From contig KL647288.1 of NCBI GenBank assembly GCA_000727475.1, positions 8,707,414 through 8,771,413 on the forward strand: a stretch of DNA of 64,000 bases, written 5' to 3'. Under the pieces are notes generated by a model that was not told the DNA's origin, did no database searches, and saw nothing but the letters and a program-made list of their open reading frames with translations. The position numbers and the translations under genes were made by a program. The stretch's first letter is position 1. Each line of letters opens with the position of its first letter. Positions 11,711 through 25,300 of this stretch are shown piece by piece. Origin of the DNA: Sarcocystis neurona (lineage: Eukaryota > Apicomplexa > Conoidasida > Eucoccidiorida > Sarcocystidae).

Positions 11711-12871
11711 ATGGACTACTTCAGTGTGGAGCACGCGCGAGACGGATTGTCGTCTAGTCCTCCACAGCGCTGCGGAGACATCGTGCGCCACCGAACTTTG
11801 ACTTTTCTGTTTGTGTGTTTTTCCGCTTTCCTTATGCTGTATGGGCTCCTCCTGAGGTCTCCTTCTTCGTCACAGGGACTTACCGAAAACACCAGTGAGA
11901 GCAGCGCTTCGGGGCAACTACGACGCATGGCGACCTCGGGTACAGAGGAGCGTCAGACTGCCTTGGGAGCAGCTGTCGCAACTTACCTCCGCGGTTTTGT
12001 CTTGGCGTGGAACGAATCTCGTGGTTTCCTTTTGCTCAAGTGTGACAGAAAACCTGAAAAGGGCACGCATTTCCAGCTTCCTGGCGGTCACCTGGATCCC
12101 GCTCGGGACCTGGAGACAGCTGCGGCGACGCTAAAAGCGGCAGCAGCAAATGCGCAGAACCAAGGCACTTCAGGAGGTGTCTCCACACGGGAAGGCACAG
12201 CGACTGCAGGGTCTGCTGAATCGGTCTCTACAGAGGATCTGGCACGGGTCACTGCGGCGCGGGAGCTATGGGAAGAAACTGGCGTAGACGTACGTAATGA
12301 AATGCACCGGTTAGTTTCTCTTTCGGCTCTCGGAGTCGGCCCACTAAAGAACAATCGTTACTACTTTTTCTTGAACCTGACAGACTCTCTTATAAAGCGG
12401 GCGGTAAAGGACGCATCAGCAGGCGCAGCAAATTCTATCGATTCAACAGGACAATCACGCGGTACCGCAGCAGTCGCTGCTCACACAGAAGTGCGTCAGC
12501 ACCCAGAAGCAACTGCGCCAGACAAACCTCATAGCTTAACAAAGCAGGTGGAAACGAAAGGAGACTCTGGTGCGTGGCTTGATGCCGGTCTTCCACAGCG
12601 CGCTCTTATGAGAGCCGAAGGGGAAGCAGCACCCGGCAGCGCAAGCGAAGGCAGGCCCCAGGCACGTGGCCATCCTCCTGTGCAGCTTCCGATCGGGACA
12701 GCGGAGCATAGTGGATTTCGCTTTGAGGCCGACCCACTAACTGCAGCCAAGCTCGTTGAGAAGCACTCGGGAGGCTATAATAGTGCTGCATTGCTGCAGT
12801 TTCACCGAGCGGTAATCAATACCGCGCCCGAAGTTTTAGTGGCCCGAGGAATACCCGTCACATTTAAATGA
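11711..12871 (+). CDS. Membrane-anchored Nudix hydrolase with split Nudix box
   Basis: Single-exon gene of 386 residues. The frame is open further upstream, but the first in-frame ATG is at 11711. Residues about 29-48 form a hydrophobic segment after a short charged N-terminus, suggesting a signal anchor or signal peptide, so the enzyme probably acts in the secretory pathway or at a membrane. The Nudix fold starts near residue 80. The first half of the Nudix box is GGHLDP at 125-130 and the second half, RELWEETG, is at 184-191. The helix with the metal-binding glutamates (E185, E188, E189) is intact. About 50 low-complexity residues lie between the halves, and the usual first glutamate is replaced by R132 (E135 is nearby). 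A second insert of about 120 residues separates the strand around YYFFLNL from the C-terminal helix region (KHSGGYNSAALLQFH). Nudix enzymes cleave nucleoside-diphosphate-linked substrates; the substrate here cannot be told. Confidence 0.85.
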   Translation: MDYFSVEHARDGLSSSPPQRCGDIVRHRTLTFLFVCFSAFLMLYGLLLRSPSSSQGLTENTSESSASGQLRRMATSGTEERQTALGAAVATYLRGFVLAWNESRGFLLLKCDRKPEKGTHFQLPGGHLDPARDLETAAATLKAAAANAQNQGTSGGVSTREGTATAGSAESVSTEDLARVTAARELWEETGVDVRNEMHRLVSLSALGVGPLKNNRYYFFLNLTDSLIKRAVKDASAGAANSIDSTGQSRGTAAVAAHTEVRQHPEATAPDKPHSLTKQVETKGDSGAWLDAGLPQRALMRAEGEAAPGSASEGRPQARGHPPVQLPIGTAEHSGFRFEADPLTAAKLVEKHSGGYNSAALLQFHRAVINTAPEVLVARGIPVTFK

Positions 12872-13649
12872 ATCTTCCTGGTCGCTCTTTCTAATTGATG
12901 TGACTCTGCTGCTGCATCCATCTGAGGCTGCAACTGTGTATTGCTGCAGTACTCTTTTTTGCCGGGGGCTTTTGCGGTTTTGCTAGACGCGCTGAATCCC
13001 GACATTGCTGAATATAGAGCACTGCTATAAGACTCGGAAGTTGACACTTCTACTGCAGGGCCACCACTGCGAGTACGTGCGCCTGCTGCTCTAGCGACAC
13101 CTGCTGCTGCAACCGCTGGGTGACTGCAGCGCTTCGCACGTGCTGCGCCTCAGTGCGAGTGCCGCCGGCGTCCTTCTTCCGTTGGTGCTTTATCTGTGTG
13201 CGATTGCTGCTGTATGTATCGACAGCCGTTCTTCGTACAGGCTGGAGTTATTGACTGCCTGCCTAACCAGCTTCACTGTCCCCTTATAACACCGTGGAAT
13301 CTTAGTGGATACGTATCACGGCGACGCTGTTCTTCAGTGATAAAGCAGCTGCCGAAACACGTCAAGCTAAAGTAAAAAATTGGGGCGTGGACTCCGAATA
13401 GAAGAGAGAGGAAAGATTGTCTCAGATGTCGGGTGTGTACGTTGGGGAAAAAGAGAAGTGTAGGTCGTGTTGGTGAAGTGGAATACGTGGGGCACGAGTC
13501 ACACGGCGAGCTACTTGAACAAGCGATATCAATTCGCAGAGAAAATAGTATGGATGCGTGAATTACGGCTTGTCTGTGCCGTCCTGAGCACCGCAAAACA
13601 AGTTGGCACTCAGCTTCTATTGGTGCTTCTCTTACACACCTTCGCAGTT

Positions 13650-13800
13650 CGTATACATATGTATGTGTACACGTATCTATCTCATAAACGTGTACATATA
13701 TGTGTATATATATACATATATATATATTTGTATATGTGTATATATAGAGAGAGATAGACAGATGAAGTGGTAGAGACAGAGAGAGAGAGAAGCGTTCCAA
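13650..13800. repeat. TA/TG and GA microsatellite block
   Basis: The block holds alternating (TA)n, TATG and TGTA units, followed by a GA-rich run (gagagaga with agacagaga). It is a simple-sequence repeat without coding content; the Tyr/Ile-rich minus-strand frame across it is a translation of the repeat. Confidence 0.85.
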
Positions 13801-16800
13801 CATGTTTGCGAGAGAGTCGTTTGAGTCACATGCAGATACACACCTTTGTGTTCGCCTGCATACACACGTAAGGGCGTATACGTGTGTGAGACTGTTCAAC
13901 GCAGGATGTGTTGTTTCCAGTGACGGCGCTGGCGGGGTAAGTGTAGAATAAAGACGGGCGTAGGCGGGTGGTGCCGGGTGTGGATCAAGGTATCTGCTTG
14001 TTGCGTGGAGGAGTCCTTCCTGTTTTCGACACAGAAGTGGCACCTTCTAGACATGACTGATAGTGCGTTCACAATCACGTGATCGAAACAGAGGGTGCGC
14101 GCAACTAATACGAAGCCGGCTGTTCACCACGCCTGGACCGGGATTTGGCTGATCTCAGCTTAATGTCTTCCGGGTCCCTCCGTGCCTGCTCATACCTGGG
14201 TGTGTACGTACATGTGTCTATGTTGCTGGTGAAAACAGTCACGCAGAATATGCAGCGTGTGCACCTGCGTGCGCTGTGCGTCTGGAAAAGGTCAGGGCCG
14301 GCACGTTAACAATGTGAAGCACCAGGAGACTTGCTTCGGTGTCCATGTTTCCTGGTGCGGTTAACAGTACTACTCCCACGCACCTAACTGGAGAAAGTAC
14401 CAGCTGTCTAGAGGAGCTTCTCATACGTACTCGGTCCTTATTTCTTTTCCTACTCAGAGGGGGCTGACTGCTTTTGTAGGGTTCATGCAGCACTGGTTTG
14501 TAATGAGAGGCGCGATACCACGAACGTGCGTGCGGCGAAACTTCGGGTTTCGCTGGGTGTATACTCTGAGAAGCCGAAAAGCGTTGGAGCAGGGCGTTGC
14601 ACATTTTACAAGCGGAGTGGAAGCCCGAAGCGTCGTATGGAGCCCGTCATTTACGCGAGTTGCGGAAAAACTATGTGCGCCATATTTGTATTGTTCAGCC
14701 GCCAGGGGGCAGTTGTCGTTCGCTACCCACATCAGATCTTGAGACCGTGTAACGGCTTTCAGTTATTACGAATTTGCCGTCCAGATTTTTGTACGTGTTC
14801 GTAATGTAAATAAACGTATAATGTGTATTTCTACGTACGAGTATTGTCACGAGCTGGATTTCCTTTTTGTAGACAGCTGCTGGAATTTCACGATTCTAGT
14901 GGTCGCGCTTGTGAAGGATATTGGTACTCTCATTTCGTCGCGTGCAGTGCATTTGCACCCGTTGTGTGGGCTCTCAACCCCATGTGTGGAGAGAAGACGT
15001 AGTGCAGTGGAGTGTGTGTCTTTCATCATCCGCAGAAAGTCTCTGCTGCTGCCTGTGCACCGTACAAGGCACGGTCTTTTGCTGGATTGCGGCCCCGTCG
15101 GTAAGAGTCATGCTTGTATGGTGCGCGTAGGAGTGCAGTCTCAAGCGGCGCACCAGGGAAGGCAATTTAGGAGTCGCGTGACACGGAGGCTTTACTTTTT
15201 ATGTGGTGAATAGAGGCAGTAGCCTCCACGGATCGAGCTGGCAAAGTACTTGAGCTTTCTGTAACTGAAACTTGCACGCATTTTTCTGACAGGTGTCTCA
15301 ATCGCATACAGGTAAACGCGTGCTCACCTACGGACGCACGTGAATGCACGCATGTAGGCTCTGAGTACGCATGTGCACTAAAAAGCAAATATATTTAGCA
15401 TCCGTCTCGATACCTGCAGGCGGGAGCACACACTGCTTCGTATTCACCACGCGCACCACACGCATGGGTCCAGAGGTTTCCAACAACTGCCAGCGAGAGT
15501 TTTCATTGTCAGCTGGCAGCGCTCATTCATTTTGCTCGAAGGGGACGCTCTCTGAACGGCGAGAGCACTAGTTAGCAAAGTTGGCATAGAGGAGGAGTAC
15601 TTTTTTTTCAACGACGGCCACTGAAAGAGCATAGCAGCTCTTCATATACGTTACTGCAGCGACTGACTTGGAAATGTAATGACATGATGATGGAGTACGT
15701 ATAATTTCGACAAGGTTGTTTTTGTCTATGTCCATACGCGGCAGTCTGTAACAATTCGACCGCATGTGACACTCCTCCCAGTTTCGCCCTTGGTATCCTT
15801 CGAGCCGCGCGCACCAGGCAGCGCGAAGGCGCCCTGGGGTGACAACGCAGTTGGAACTCGTTTAGGGATGTGTGTACATACCTAATGGTAACGCATGCGT
15901 ACACATTTATACAGGTTGGCACACAGACACACAGACGTGAAATGTACGGCGTATTCGCACCACTGAACACTTTCAGAAAATTGTTCGCAATCTCGAAAAC
16001 ATATCTCTTTGGTGTGATAAGCTCTCCCTCTATTGGAATGCCGTATATAGCGTCTCCGGCCGAAGGTCGGTGCCAGGCTACTCCTGCTCGATAGTGGCAC
16101 TGTACGTGGAATTCGTTGCGCACAGGAGCACACATATACAACATATCCGCCTTCTGTTGTGCTCCGCCCAGCATTCATCAAGTCAAAGGACGGTGACCAA
16201 GACAATGTAAGAGACCGCAAATTCTACATTTTTGCTGCACGACCGCTCTAGGTAAAGAAATGTAGACAGTGAGAACGCGAAGCACAGGAAACCGGAGAGC
16301 AAGCAGTCTTCCGCGCGACGCTTCTTCTGCGGTCACACACCTACTTGCCCCACCGTACCGATATCGAAGGTTTGGGGTCTCATATTTTTCCGCCTGAGGT
16401 CAAACATGTCAACAACAGCCCCGCTGCAGCAGCGTGCAAGAGCGACGTCGTGTACGCACCACCAACGATGCGTTTTTAAAGTGCGTCTTTCGTTCGCGGG
16501 CAAGTGCACTGTCCCATCTCGAATGCCAGCTTTGGCTCTACTTAGAAATTTTACACTCTGTCACACTAAAATCTTACTACACCGCTTGTACCTTTGGGCT
16601 GCTGTGTAAATTTATTACTGATTTAATCTTAGGTTTTGGAAAGCCACAACTGGACGATACGTCTTCTTCAACCACTGAGGAACGAGCCTGTACTACTGTG
16701 TACGTACTACACTAAGCTGGGCACCCTTCTGTCGCACAAATCGAGGACTACAGTATCACCTACTAAACACCTTGCACAGGCGTAAAGGAGTAGAAGAACA

Positions 16801-17540
16801 GCACCCTGATCACGTTGCTGTTGAAAATTCATCATCGCAGAAGAGCTTGTCCATTAAGAATGCACCGACATAGCGTAGATACTTACCACTCTCAGTAAGG
16901 ATCGGCTGCTAACGATCGCAGATTGACATATGTCACTGAAGGCGTATTGCCACCGTCGGCAACGTGGTACGTCATCGGAGAGCAACTGAGAACACCCAGT
17001 GGTTTCTGCAGCACCCTTACACTACAATGTAACAATGCATGAAGTGTCTGGGCTTTTCAACAGTACCCAGGAAAAAGTGGAGAACGGTGCAATATCAGAG
17101 TAGGGAGGCGAGAGCACGAAGTTTGCCGTGCTGCTGTGGTCAGAGCTACTTCGATCTGGCAATTCGCGTCACAGAAAGGGTCAATCCTACGACTGCTACT
17201 GTGGGGTTACACTACCCAGGAACGTTTGTCTATTCTCCACACTTTTCCTCTCCCTCTATACATTAGCGGGATGTCGCGCAGTGCACCAGCAGCACGGACG
17301 AAAATCCACGAACAGTCAACCTGCTCCCGAACGTCCATATACTAGAAGCATGAGTGCGCGTTTCATGTTGGAGCCTTCTTGCTCGAGAGAACAGACTGGA
17401 AGCTTACTTAAATGACAATTCGGTAGCCGTGACAACTGTACTCCGCTTGCGTTGTGCGCAGCTGTTGTAGAACGCCTTCAAGCTTCAAGAAGCGGTGTCC
17501 TTCTTTTTGGCACAGACGGAGCTTTACACAACACCTGTGT

Positions 17541-17591
17541 CACATATATATATATATATATATGTGCATATATATGTATATGCATCTAGAG

Positions 17592-17622
<31 letters not shown>
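17541..17622. repeat. (TA)n plus (CA)n microsatellite
   Basis: A (TA)n tract at about 17544-17580 is followed by an almost uninterrupted (CA)n run at 17592-17622. It is a compound dinucleotide microsatellite. Confidence 0.9.
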
Positions 17623-17624
<2 letters not shown>

Positions 17625-18399
17625 AATGTGTATGCATGTGTCGTCGGGTGCATCGTTACAATAGCCGAAGCACGCACAGAGGGAAACACACATGCAGTGC
17701 GTCTACAAAGGTATTCGTCTACAAGTGTGAAAGTATGTGGAAGTGATATCCACGCGAAGACTGCGCATCCTTTTACATGGACAAAGCCGGTTCGCCGCAC
17801 CGTCCCCCTGGGACGGTGTACACATCATACCCACGGCGGAAAAACCGCATACATCTACGAAAGGAAAGAAGAGGACACACTTCATCTCTATATGTGTAGT
17901 CCTCTGTTAGTACACGTAGGAGCCACGCTGCACACCCTGTAAACAGTGCATACACCTGGCTAATATTTTCAGTAACTGTGATTAGACAGCTATCGCACCT
18001 GAGTTCACACGCAGGCATGTTCTGTCCTCCTCGTAGGGCTCAGGCGTAGCGCGGGCTGCGCATGTGCTGAAGAAACCCCTCTTCGTCGCAGTCGCCGGCC
18101 GGAATTCACGCCTGTTCACCGAATTTCATTCTTTTACCCCAAAATTTACCTTCTGTTCTTAATACTCACTAAGGGGCTGGCAACTGTTGAACTTTATCAC
18201 TATCGCTTCTTCCCAGCCCGGTGCAGTATACCCGTCACCCATGCACGGATGTGTCTCTACCAATTTCTTCTCCGCTCGGCTGCCTGCTTTGACCCGTCCC
18301 CGCCAGTGTGTTCTTCACTGCGGTACAACGACATCCTCGATTCCATTTCATGCCTACTCAATTTTTGGGTTTCCGCGTCTGTGAAAGTTTCCACACACA

Positions 18400-19310
18400 C
18401 ACACACACAACACCGTCATCCTTGCATTCAGCAGCAGAACGAACACCGAGGAGAAAGGCGCAGCAGTCCTACCCGTCATTGTTTCACGTTCTCTATTCGT
18501 AGAGCTACTTCATCTTCCTCCTACATCTTTCCCGCCTTTCCCTCTTGTTTAATATCCTCGGGAAAGAGCTTTCCTCTAGGTCCCCTTCGCCGCCCGTTCT
18601 GCCGGAACTCCCATCAAGCGACGGCAGATTTGTTTTCCGCTGTGCATCCCATGGAATAAGAGATTCGTCCTCCTCCAGTTTTACCTGGAAACAGAGACGT
18701 CCCCAGTTATCTGCTTCTAGACAGGCAGAATCCGTCTTCGATTCAGTGTTATTTGCATCTCTGCGCTGACTGCCAATGGAACCCACACCGCGGCACATCC
18801 TACCGTACCCCTCTGTTTTAGAGTATCTATGAGCCAGTGTCTCGATTTTCCTGTATTCCGTTTCCCACTGAATTCTCGGGTTTAAACTGTCCCCTCTATA
18901 TTGGACAGTAGTTTCCCGTGGTTTCCCTTTCTTAAATACAGTATTCTCTTCCTGGTGTTTTCCGGCCGCGTGACTGTCCTCGCCGTTGTCCAGCGTACGA
19001 ATCCTTCTCGTAGAACACGCTTGGTTACCTCTGAAGCGTGGGAAGGGTGCGGCCACGCCTGTTCCCAGCTCCAGAACTTTATCGTGCCGTGTGACTTCCT
19101 TCTGCTCTCCCCTCGTTTCACGCTTGCGCCTAATTGTTTATCTCTATTCCTGTGACACGTTCGTTTTGGTGAACCTTTCACGATTCTTGGCTGTTGATCG
19201 CATTGCACTCACCCTCCTTCCCTCCCCGATCACTCGACGTCTTATCAAAGGCCGTCCTCGATCTTCATTTGCAGTTGTTTTTCTAACATCGTAAAAAGCA
19301 GAAGTCCACC
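18400..19310 (+). promoter_or_regulatory. Pyrimidine-rich leader/promoter region of the proteasome gene
   Basis: The plus strand is markedly rich in C and T over about 900 bases directly upstream of the PSMA6 start codon, with very few microsatellites. The start context is gtccaccATGG, a good eukaryotic initiation context. I infer 5' UTR and promoter. No TATA box or defined motif is assigned. The reverse-strand frame at 18505-19056 is a purine-rich shadow of this tract. Confidence 0.45.
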
Positions 19311-22300
19311 ATGGCGGGCCGAGGCAGTCAGGCGATGTACGACAGACACATTACAATTTTTTCTCCTGATGGCAACTTGTACCAAGTCGGTAGGTGTGAT
19401 ACGGCTGCAACGCATCTCACGCAGAAGTCAAACGGGTACACACACACACACATGTATCAAAACTGTAGCTGCCGACGTGAATAGCAACGTCTTTGCCCAC
19501 CTGTCTCCCCCCTGTAGTCACGCCAAGTGCACGAACTTATGCGAATCTGTGTACAGTCTACGTATGTCTGTAGCCCCGTATGTGGCAAAGTCAGCGGTGG
19601 CTGCCGCAGCTGCTTTGCTTGAGCTACTTCTTGTGTATAACTCTGCGTTGCTCTGTCCTCCTGCACCCGAGATCCTCTTTAGATTTAAAAACGAATGAGT
19701 ATGTATGGAAACGTGTTAACACGCTTGCTGGCAGGAACAGAGATCTCTCTACAACCCAAAGGTGGGACCGCTGTCGGAAGCAACGACGTTTTTTCCGGCG
19801 GGGAGTCTTCGCCCTCGGTTCACGGCTAACTGCCTCGAGCTATTCTTCAACTTCACCATTTACACAGCGGAGCGCAGCAGTGCCTCCTGTGTTGCTTTTC
19901 CGTGTTTCGAAAACGCAGAATTCTTCGGCACAGAGCAGGGAGCGGTGTACCTTGTCCTATGCAGTAGCAATGCGTATTTGCGCGGGTGAAGGCGGCAGCG
20001 CGTCACCTCGTGTCTAAGCCGCCACATCGGCTTCCGACGTGGGGGAATAATTTCTTCATACCTCTTTGTGCACCAGGACCCTCCTTCGTGTGTGGCCCGC
20101 TTTCTTGACTATTTGTGCCGAAACCCAACGACAAACGGCTGCTCATATGTGTGTGTGTGTATCTGGGGGAACGAATAGAGGTGGTTGTACAGAGGGCAGC
20201 GCAGAAATAGAGGCGGCTTCACAGAGCTTGTAGAGGAGTGTACTGTTTTGCGAATATGTATGGAGTCCACCTACGGCAAGTGCGTCTGCATAGGGAATTT
20301 TTCGTCGAGGAATGTAGATAGAGAGAGACAGCGAAAGAGTAAAAGGGTGGATGGCATCTGTGTGTGTGGGAAGATGTTCGTGCACGCGGATGTTCGTACA
20401 TTTGTGTTTATATACAGGAATCACACGTGTGTCCATATTATTCAAGGTTTACCTGTACACGTGAGATGCTTCCAGAGAATCTACTTTTACGTGTGAATCT
20501 AGCAAGTATATACACAGGGAGGTGTCCTTAGACGAGTCCACCGGGGACGTAGATGAATAAAAGGTTCGCGTAGACGGCCAGAGAATTGCTGACGCACTGG
20601 CAGAATCTCTCCTCTCTCGTTTTGCTACTTCTGTTGAGTTCCTCGTCACCCAACGTCACTGCTGTCTGTAGACGACACGAGAATTCTTCTCAGCTGATAG
20701 CGTTGCCGTTTTCCACTTCCTCCTTCCGCTTCAACAGTCTCAACACCTCCAGCAAATACGTAAATTTGAAGTGGAATGCTCTCGTATATACCCCCATGTA
20801 TCAAAGCAGGTATGTATCGACCTGTTCGGTTGACTCACTGCTCAACTCCCGCTGGTGTTGACGCTCGCGCACGCCCCCCCCCCCACACACATACACACAC
20901 GCACACAGAAAAGGGGATACGTATATGTATATGCATATATATGTATATATACAGAGATATATATACGTGTATGGATTTGTATGCGGGCCTGTGGCAGATA
21001 GTTCGGTATTTTGACTTGTTAACATTTCTGAAAGATGTGGAGAGATAGTTGGAGGACCTCCCGCCGGCCGTCTGACGTGAACTGCATGAGGGTCACGCTG
21101 TCGTGTGTGCCCGCGTCGCTCCGTCGTTTTTCCTGCCCCCACTCCCTCTTTGCTGCTGACTTCGTTTTGAGTTAGGCTCTTCCGTCTTCGCGTCGTTTCC
21201 GTATTTCTCGGCTGTTCTTCTTTTTGCCTCTCTGTATTTCTCTTCAGAGTACGCCATGAAGGCCGTGCGCAACTGCAACTTGTCATGCGTCGCAGTCAAA
21301 GGGGAAGACTGCGCATGTGTGGTGGTGCAGAAGAAAGTGGCTGCTCAGCAGCTCACTCAGGTATTCTCAGTTTTGTGCGTTGGGTTCCCGCGCGCACGCT
21401 TCAAAGCGCCAGCGTCGCGTGGTTGCTCCAGGCACTTCCACCTCCCGAATTCCTCCTTCGTGCAAATTTGCTGTCCCTCACACAGCCCCGTAGCAGTCGC
21501 GCCGTTTCACGAAGCACCGGCCGCACATCCACACGTCTCTCGAGCACCACACCACACCACCTGCACCAGCGGTGTTTCTTCTCTTCACATATACGAACAG
21601 CACCAGTTTCACGCCGCAGCAGCCCAGCGGCAGCCACCATTTCCTGACCTGCAGCAGCTACGTTTCATTGGGCAGGAGTGGGAGCAGGCAGGTTACAGCA
21701 GCAGCCGTGTTGTCTTGAGCAGCGGCAGAGCAGCAGCGATGTCTCACTGAACGAAAGCAGGAGCAGAAGCAGCCACATTTCTGTCAGCAGCAGCGGCGAT
21801 TCCCCACCAGCGCTTGCAGCAGAGGTGTTGTTGAGAGCAGCAGCAGCAGCTGGAACGTTTCCCTAGACAGCAGCAGCAGCAAGAGCCACGTGTCGCTAAG
21901 AAGTCCCAACAGCGGTGACGTGTGTTTTGCCTGGCAGCCATATTTTTCTGTCGCAGCACCAGCAGTCCGTTTCTATGCCACTTCTAGGCAGCTAAAGACG
22001 CAGAGGTGCAACGGCGTACGTGTAGCAGGATCCCTCTGTGTTGCTCGAGGAATCACTGCTTCTCGGGACAAAATTCCGTGAGCAGCAGCAGGGTCGTTTG
22101 TAGACTCGTGCTGCAGAAGGCTGAGATGCGTCAGCAGCAACCTTGCATGCGCTGCGATTCATCTTCCACCTATCGTCGTCTTTGTGTACCTGCGTTTTCG
22201 GGTTTGTAGAAAAATCCTCCCTCTGCAGCAACAGCTGTTCCTTCTGCGTGCCACTGGTGTACTCGCTGAGCCGGGCGTCGCGGCGTGCCACTTTGGGTGA

Positions 22301-25300
22301 AGTGTGTCTGTACGCGAAGAGGTGTCTACCAACAAGACGCCGCCCACTGACACTTTCCCGCTTTGTCTCGTGCTGCAAATAGGGCACGTGTTGTCGTCAC
22401 AACCAAAGTTGTTTCGTTCTGCGAAATAAGCACTTCTGCAACGTACTTCTTGCTGGCGGAAGGCCAGTGAACACTTCTGAACGTGAAGATGCCGTAGAGA
22501 CAGACGCAGCAGGGGGATCCTGCAGAGCAGCTGTGTGCTCTCGTACACACACACAGACACGCACTGGTTGCTTACGGTAAGAAGCTGCCGCTCTCTTCAA
22601 AGAAATAGCTAAGCACTGGCCAGAACGTCGTTTTGTTCGTCCTGTTGCTTGACTTCGACATGCTGATACGCCGGTTCTTCATTTCTTTCTCCCTTTTAGC
22701 TGCTTCGGTTCGAAATTAAGAAAAGACGGCACCAAAGACATTTCGCACGAACCGAAGCCCTGGAGGTTCACTGGACGCAGACGTGCGTGCATAGATACAT
22801 GCGAATATAGACGGCACTTCCTTGATGCTGTTCCTGCCGCTGTCTTTGTCTCTGCTGCTGCCGTCTCGTCTCGCACTGGGTTGTCGCATCAAGTGCAGCC
22901 CACTCCGAAATGCAGTGCTGTTGCGATTGTGCGTCGAGTCTTTCTAAGCTTTGTCTGCTTCTTTAATGGGAAGGCCTTCCCACTTTTTCCTCTCTTTTTG
23001 TCTCTTCTCCATCTTGCTTGCTTTCTTCCTCATATATTGGAGATGGGACGTCGATGCGTGTTTTCTCGCGGACACCAGCGTCGCGCGGATGCCTTGTCGG
23101 CTTGGGTTCGTTGCTGCAGCTGAGCACTCTCCGCTTCTTTTTTTGCGTACGCGCTGCTGCGTGGGGTGCAGGATAAATATCTCGACACGAACTTTGTGTC
23201 GTCTCTGTACAATCTTTCTCCCACAATCGGCGGCTGCTTTGTAGGATTGTTTCCCGACTGCCGGAGCATCGCCTTCCGCGCTCGACAGGAAGCTGGTGGG
23301 TTGTTTTTTTGCATGCGGTTCTCATTCCGAGCCCCGCAGACTCAGGCTGGGGGCTTGTCGCTTTCTTCTTCTCCCGCGGCTCTTCGACTCTACATTCTTC
23401 CCCCAGTTTCTTCTTGTCCCGAGTATCTCTACAGCGTCTGCACACCTCCTCACGTCGTGCCATACTAAAGCAGTCGCACGCCTCTGTGTACACGCATTGG
23501 CAGGAACTCTCTGCTGCGCGCGTCTTTCTCTACTGCTGTTATTTGCTCTCTGCCCCAAGCCGGTGCCAACAAGGTATGGCGCTTTGCAGTGCTGCTGTGT
23601 GGCGCGTTGCTTTACGCGGTGGATGGATGTACTACTTGCGAACCTCTTCCTTCTCAGCTTCTATTAAGACCCATTGTCTGTGTACGCGTTTCTTGAATAG
23701 TGGGCCGGTCTCTTTTCAACTGTTCGCCTCCCGTGCGTGCACCCGCAGGCGGCCGCGCGCGACTTGTTGCCTAGATGCGTAGCGGTGGGACCTGCATGCC
23801 TCTGTCCACGCCAGTGGGCGGCTTGTGCGTCGCTCTGCTGCTGTTGCTGCTCTCTGAGAGAGCCACCCTGTCCTGCTGAAGCTGCTACAGCCGCGTGCTG
23901 CTCCATACATATACAGACAGCTGTATGGGTCGAGAAGGAAAGGCGGACTAATATGTACAACAGGGTGTACAGCCACGTGCTGCTGCTCAGCTCATGCGCA
24001 TGCACAGATTACGTACATGCACGTACTGTTACATGTTCGCAAGCAGACGTACACCTGGCGCGTACGCAAGTAGCGGTGCGACAGCAGCACCCATCTTACG
24101 AAGAGGACGTGGTGAGGAGATCTGCGAGACATACAGACGCAATCCTGTCGTCACGCTGAAGTGTTGGATTTACTGCGTGCGTTTTCAGCAGTCTGTCTGG
24201 TCGACTCTTCTTCCGTAAACGGTGACGCGACGGTGCAACCTTCTTGATAGTCGTTAACCGGAGCGCTGCTCCTCTGCCGCCGCGACGCCTCTGCTGCTGG
24301 GTGACGCGACACTGCAACCTTCTTGATAGTCCTCAAGCAGTGCTGTGCTCCTCTGCTGCTGCGGCTTCTCGTCTGCAGGTCTGCCGCTGCTGTTTTGCTG
24401 GTGCCCTACAGCAATTGCTGCTTTGCTGCTGCGGCTTTGATGACGTTGCAGGAGAATTTGCCTACAAGTACGGCTACAATATGCCAGTGTATGTCCTGGC
24501 GAAGCGCATTGCGGACTTGAATCAGGTGTACACGCAGTTCGCATACATGCGCCTGCACGCGTGCAGTAAGTAAAATATCACTACAGGAGAATCTCCTGCA
24601 TTCTGTCTAGATCTTCCCTCTTCACGCTGCGGATCGAAGCGAGTCCACTTCTACATGTATGTCTTTGTATCTACCAAGGGATCTAGACGCGGGGGCACAG
24701 AGGTATGTACGCCACTATAATTATATATACACTTGTGCATGTATACTACATATGCATATACGTACTTGTCTGTTCTGCCGTGGCATATATATATATATAT
24801 ATATTTTATATCATATATATGTATGTATACAGGAATAAACACATATACATCCTTGTCTGTTCTACCGTGACACATACATATATATATATGTATATATGTA
24901 TATATTTGTACGTGTGAACACACATACGTACGTGTCTATTCTACTGTAACATATACACAAGTATATATATATATATATATGTTTATTGACAGATGTACGT
25001 ACGTAGTCGGTTCACGGTTGCACGGGCTTCGTATGTAGACTACGTTGGCTGTTGTGTAGTTTTCTTCTGCGCTGCTGAGAGGTGTAGTGTAGTCCTTCTC
25101 GAGGAAGACGCTGCAGCAGCCTCACGTTTGGGCAGCGCAGGGACCGCAGGCCTCATCACGCGTTTCGTAGAGAAGTAGCACAGGTATGGGTACATGCATA
25201 GAGAAGTTTCTGCGGCCACTACTTCCTCATGCGTAAGATACACAAAGATTACATCTGTGTACGTCTGTGGTTCTCACCTCCATCTGGCGTATACAGATTC

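Larger units (their letters stand above)
12872..18400. other. Intergenic stretch with microsatellites
   Basis: This spacer lies between the Nudix gene and the pyrimidine-rich region upstream of the proteasome gene. CTG-rich degenerate sequence is present near 12900-13220. Microsatellites lie at about 13650-13800 (TA/TG followed by GA-rich) and 17541-17622. Open frames here either translate microsatellites or are chance-length, and I see no recognisable protein or RNA gene. Confidence 0.5.

Noticed and set aside
13273..14043. 256-residue minus-strand frame
   Set aside because: Its centre is a translation of the TA/TG microsatellite (Tyr/Ile run), and the flanks show no domain.
15608..16174. 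188-residue minus-strand frame
   Set aside because: No recognisable domain, overlapped by other frames, and no supporting signals.
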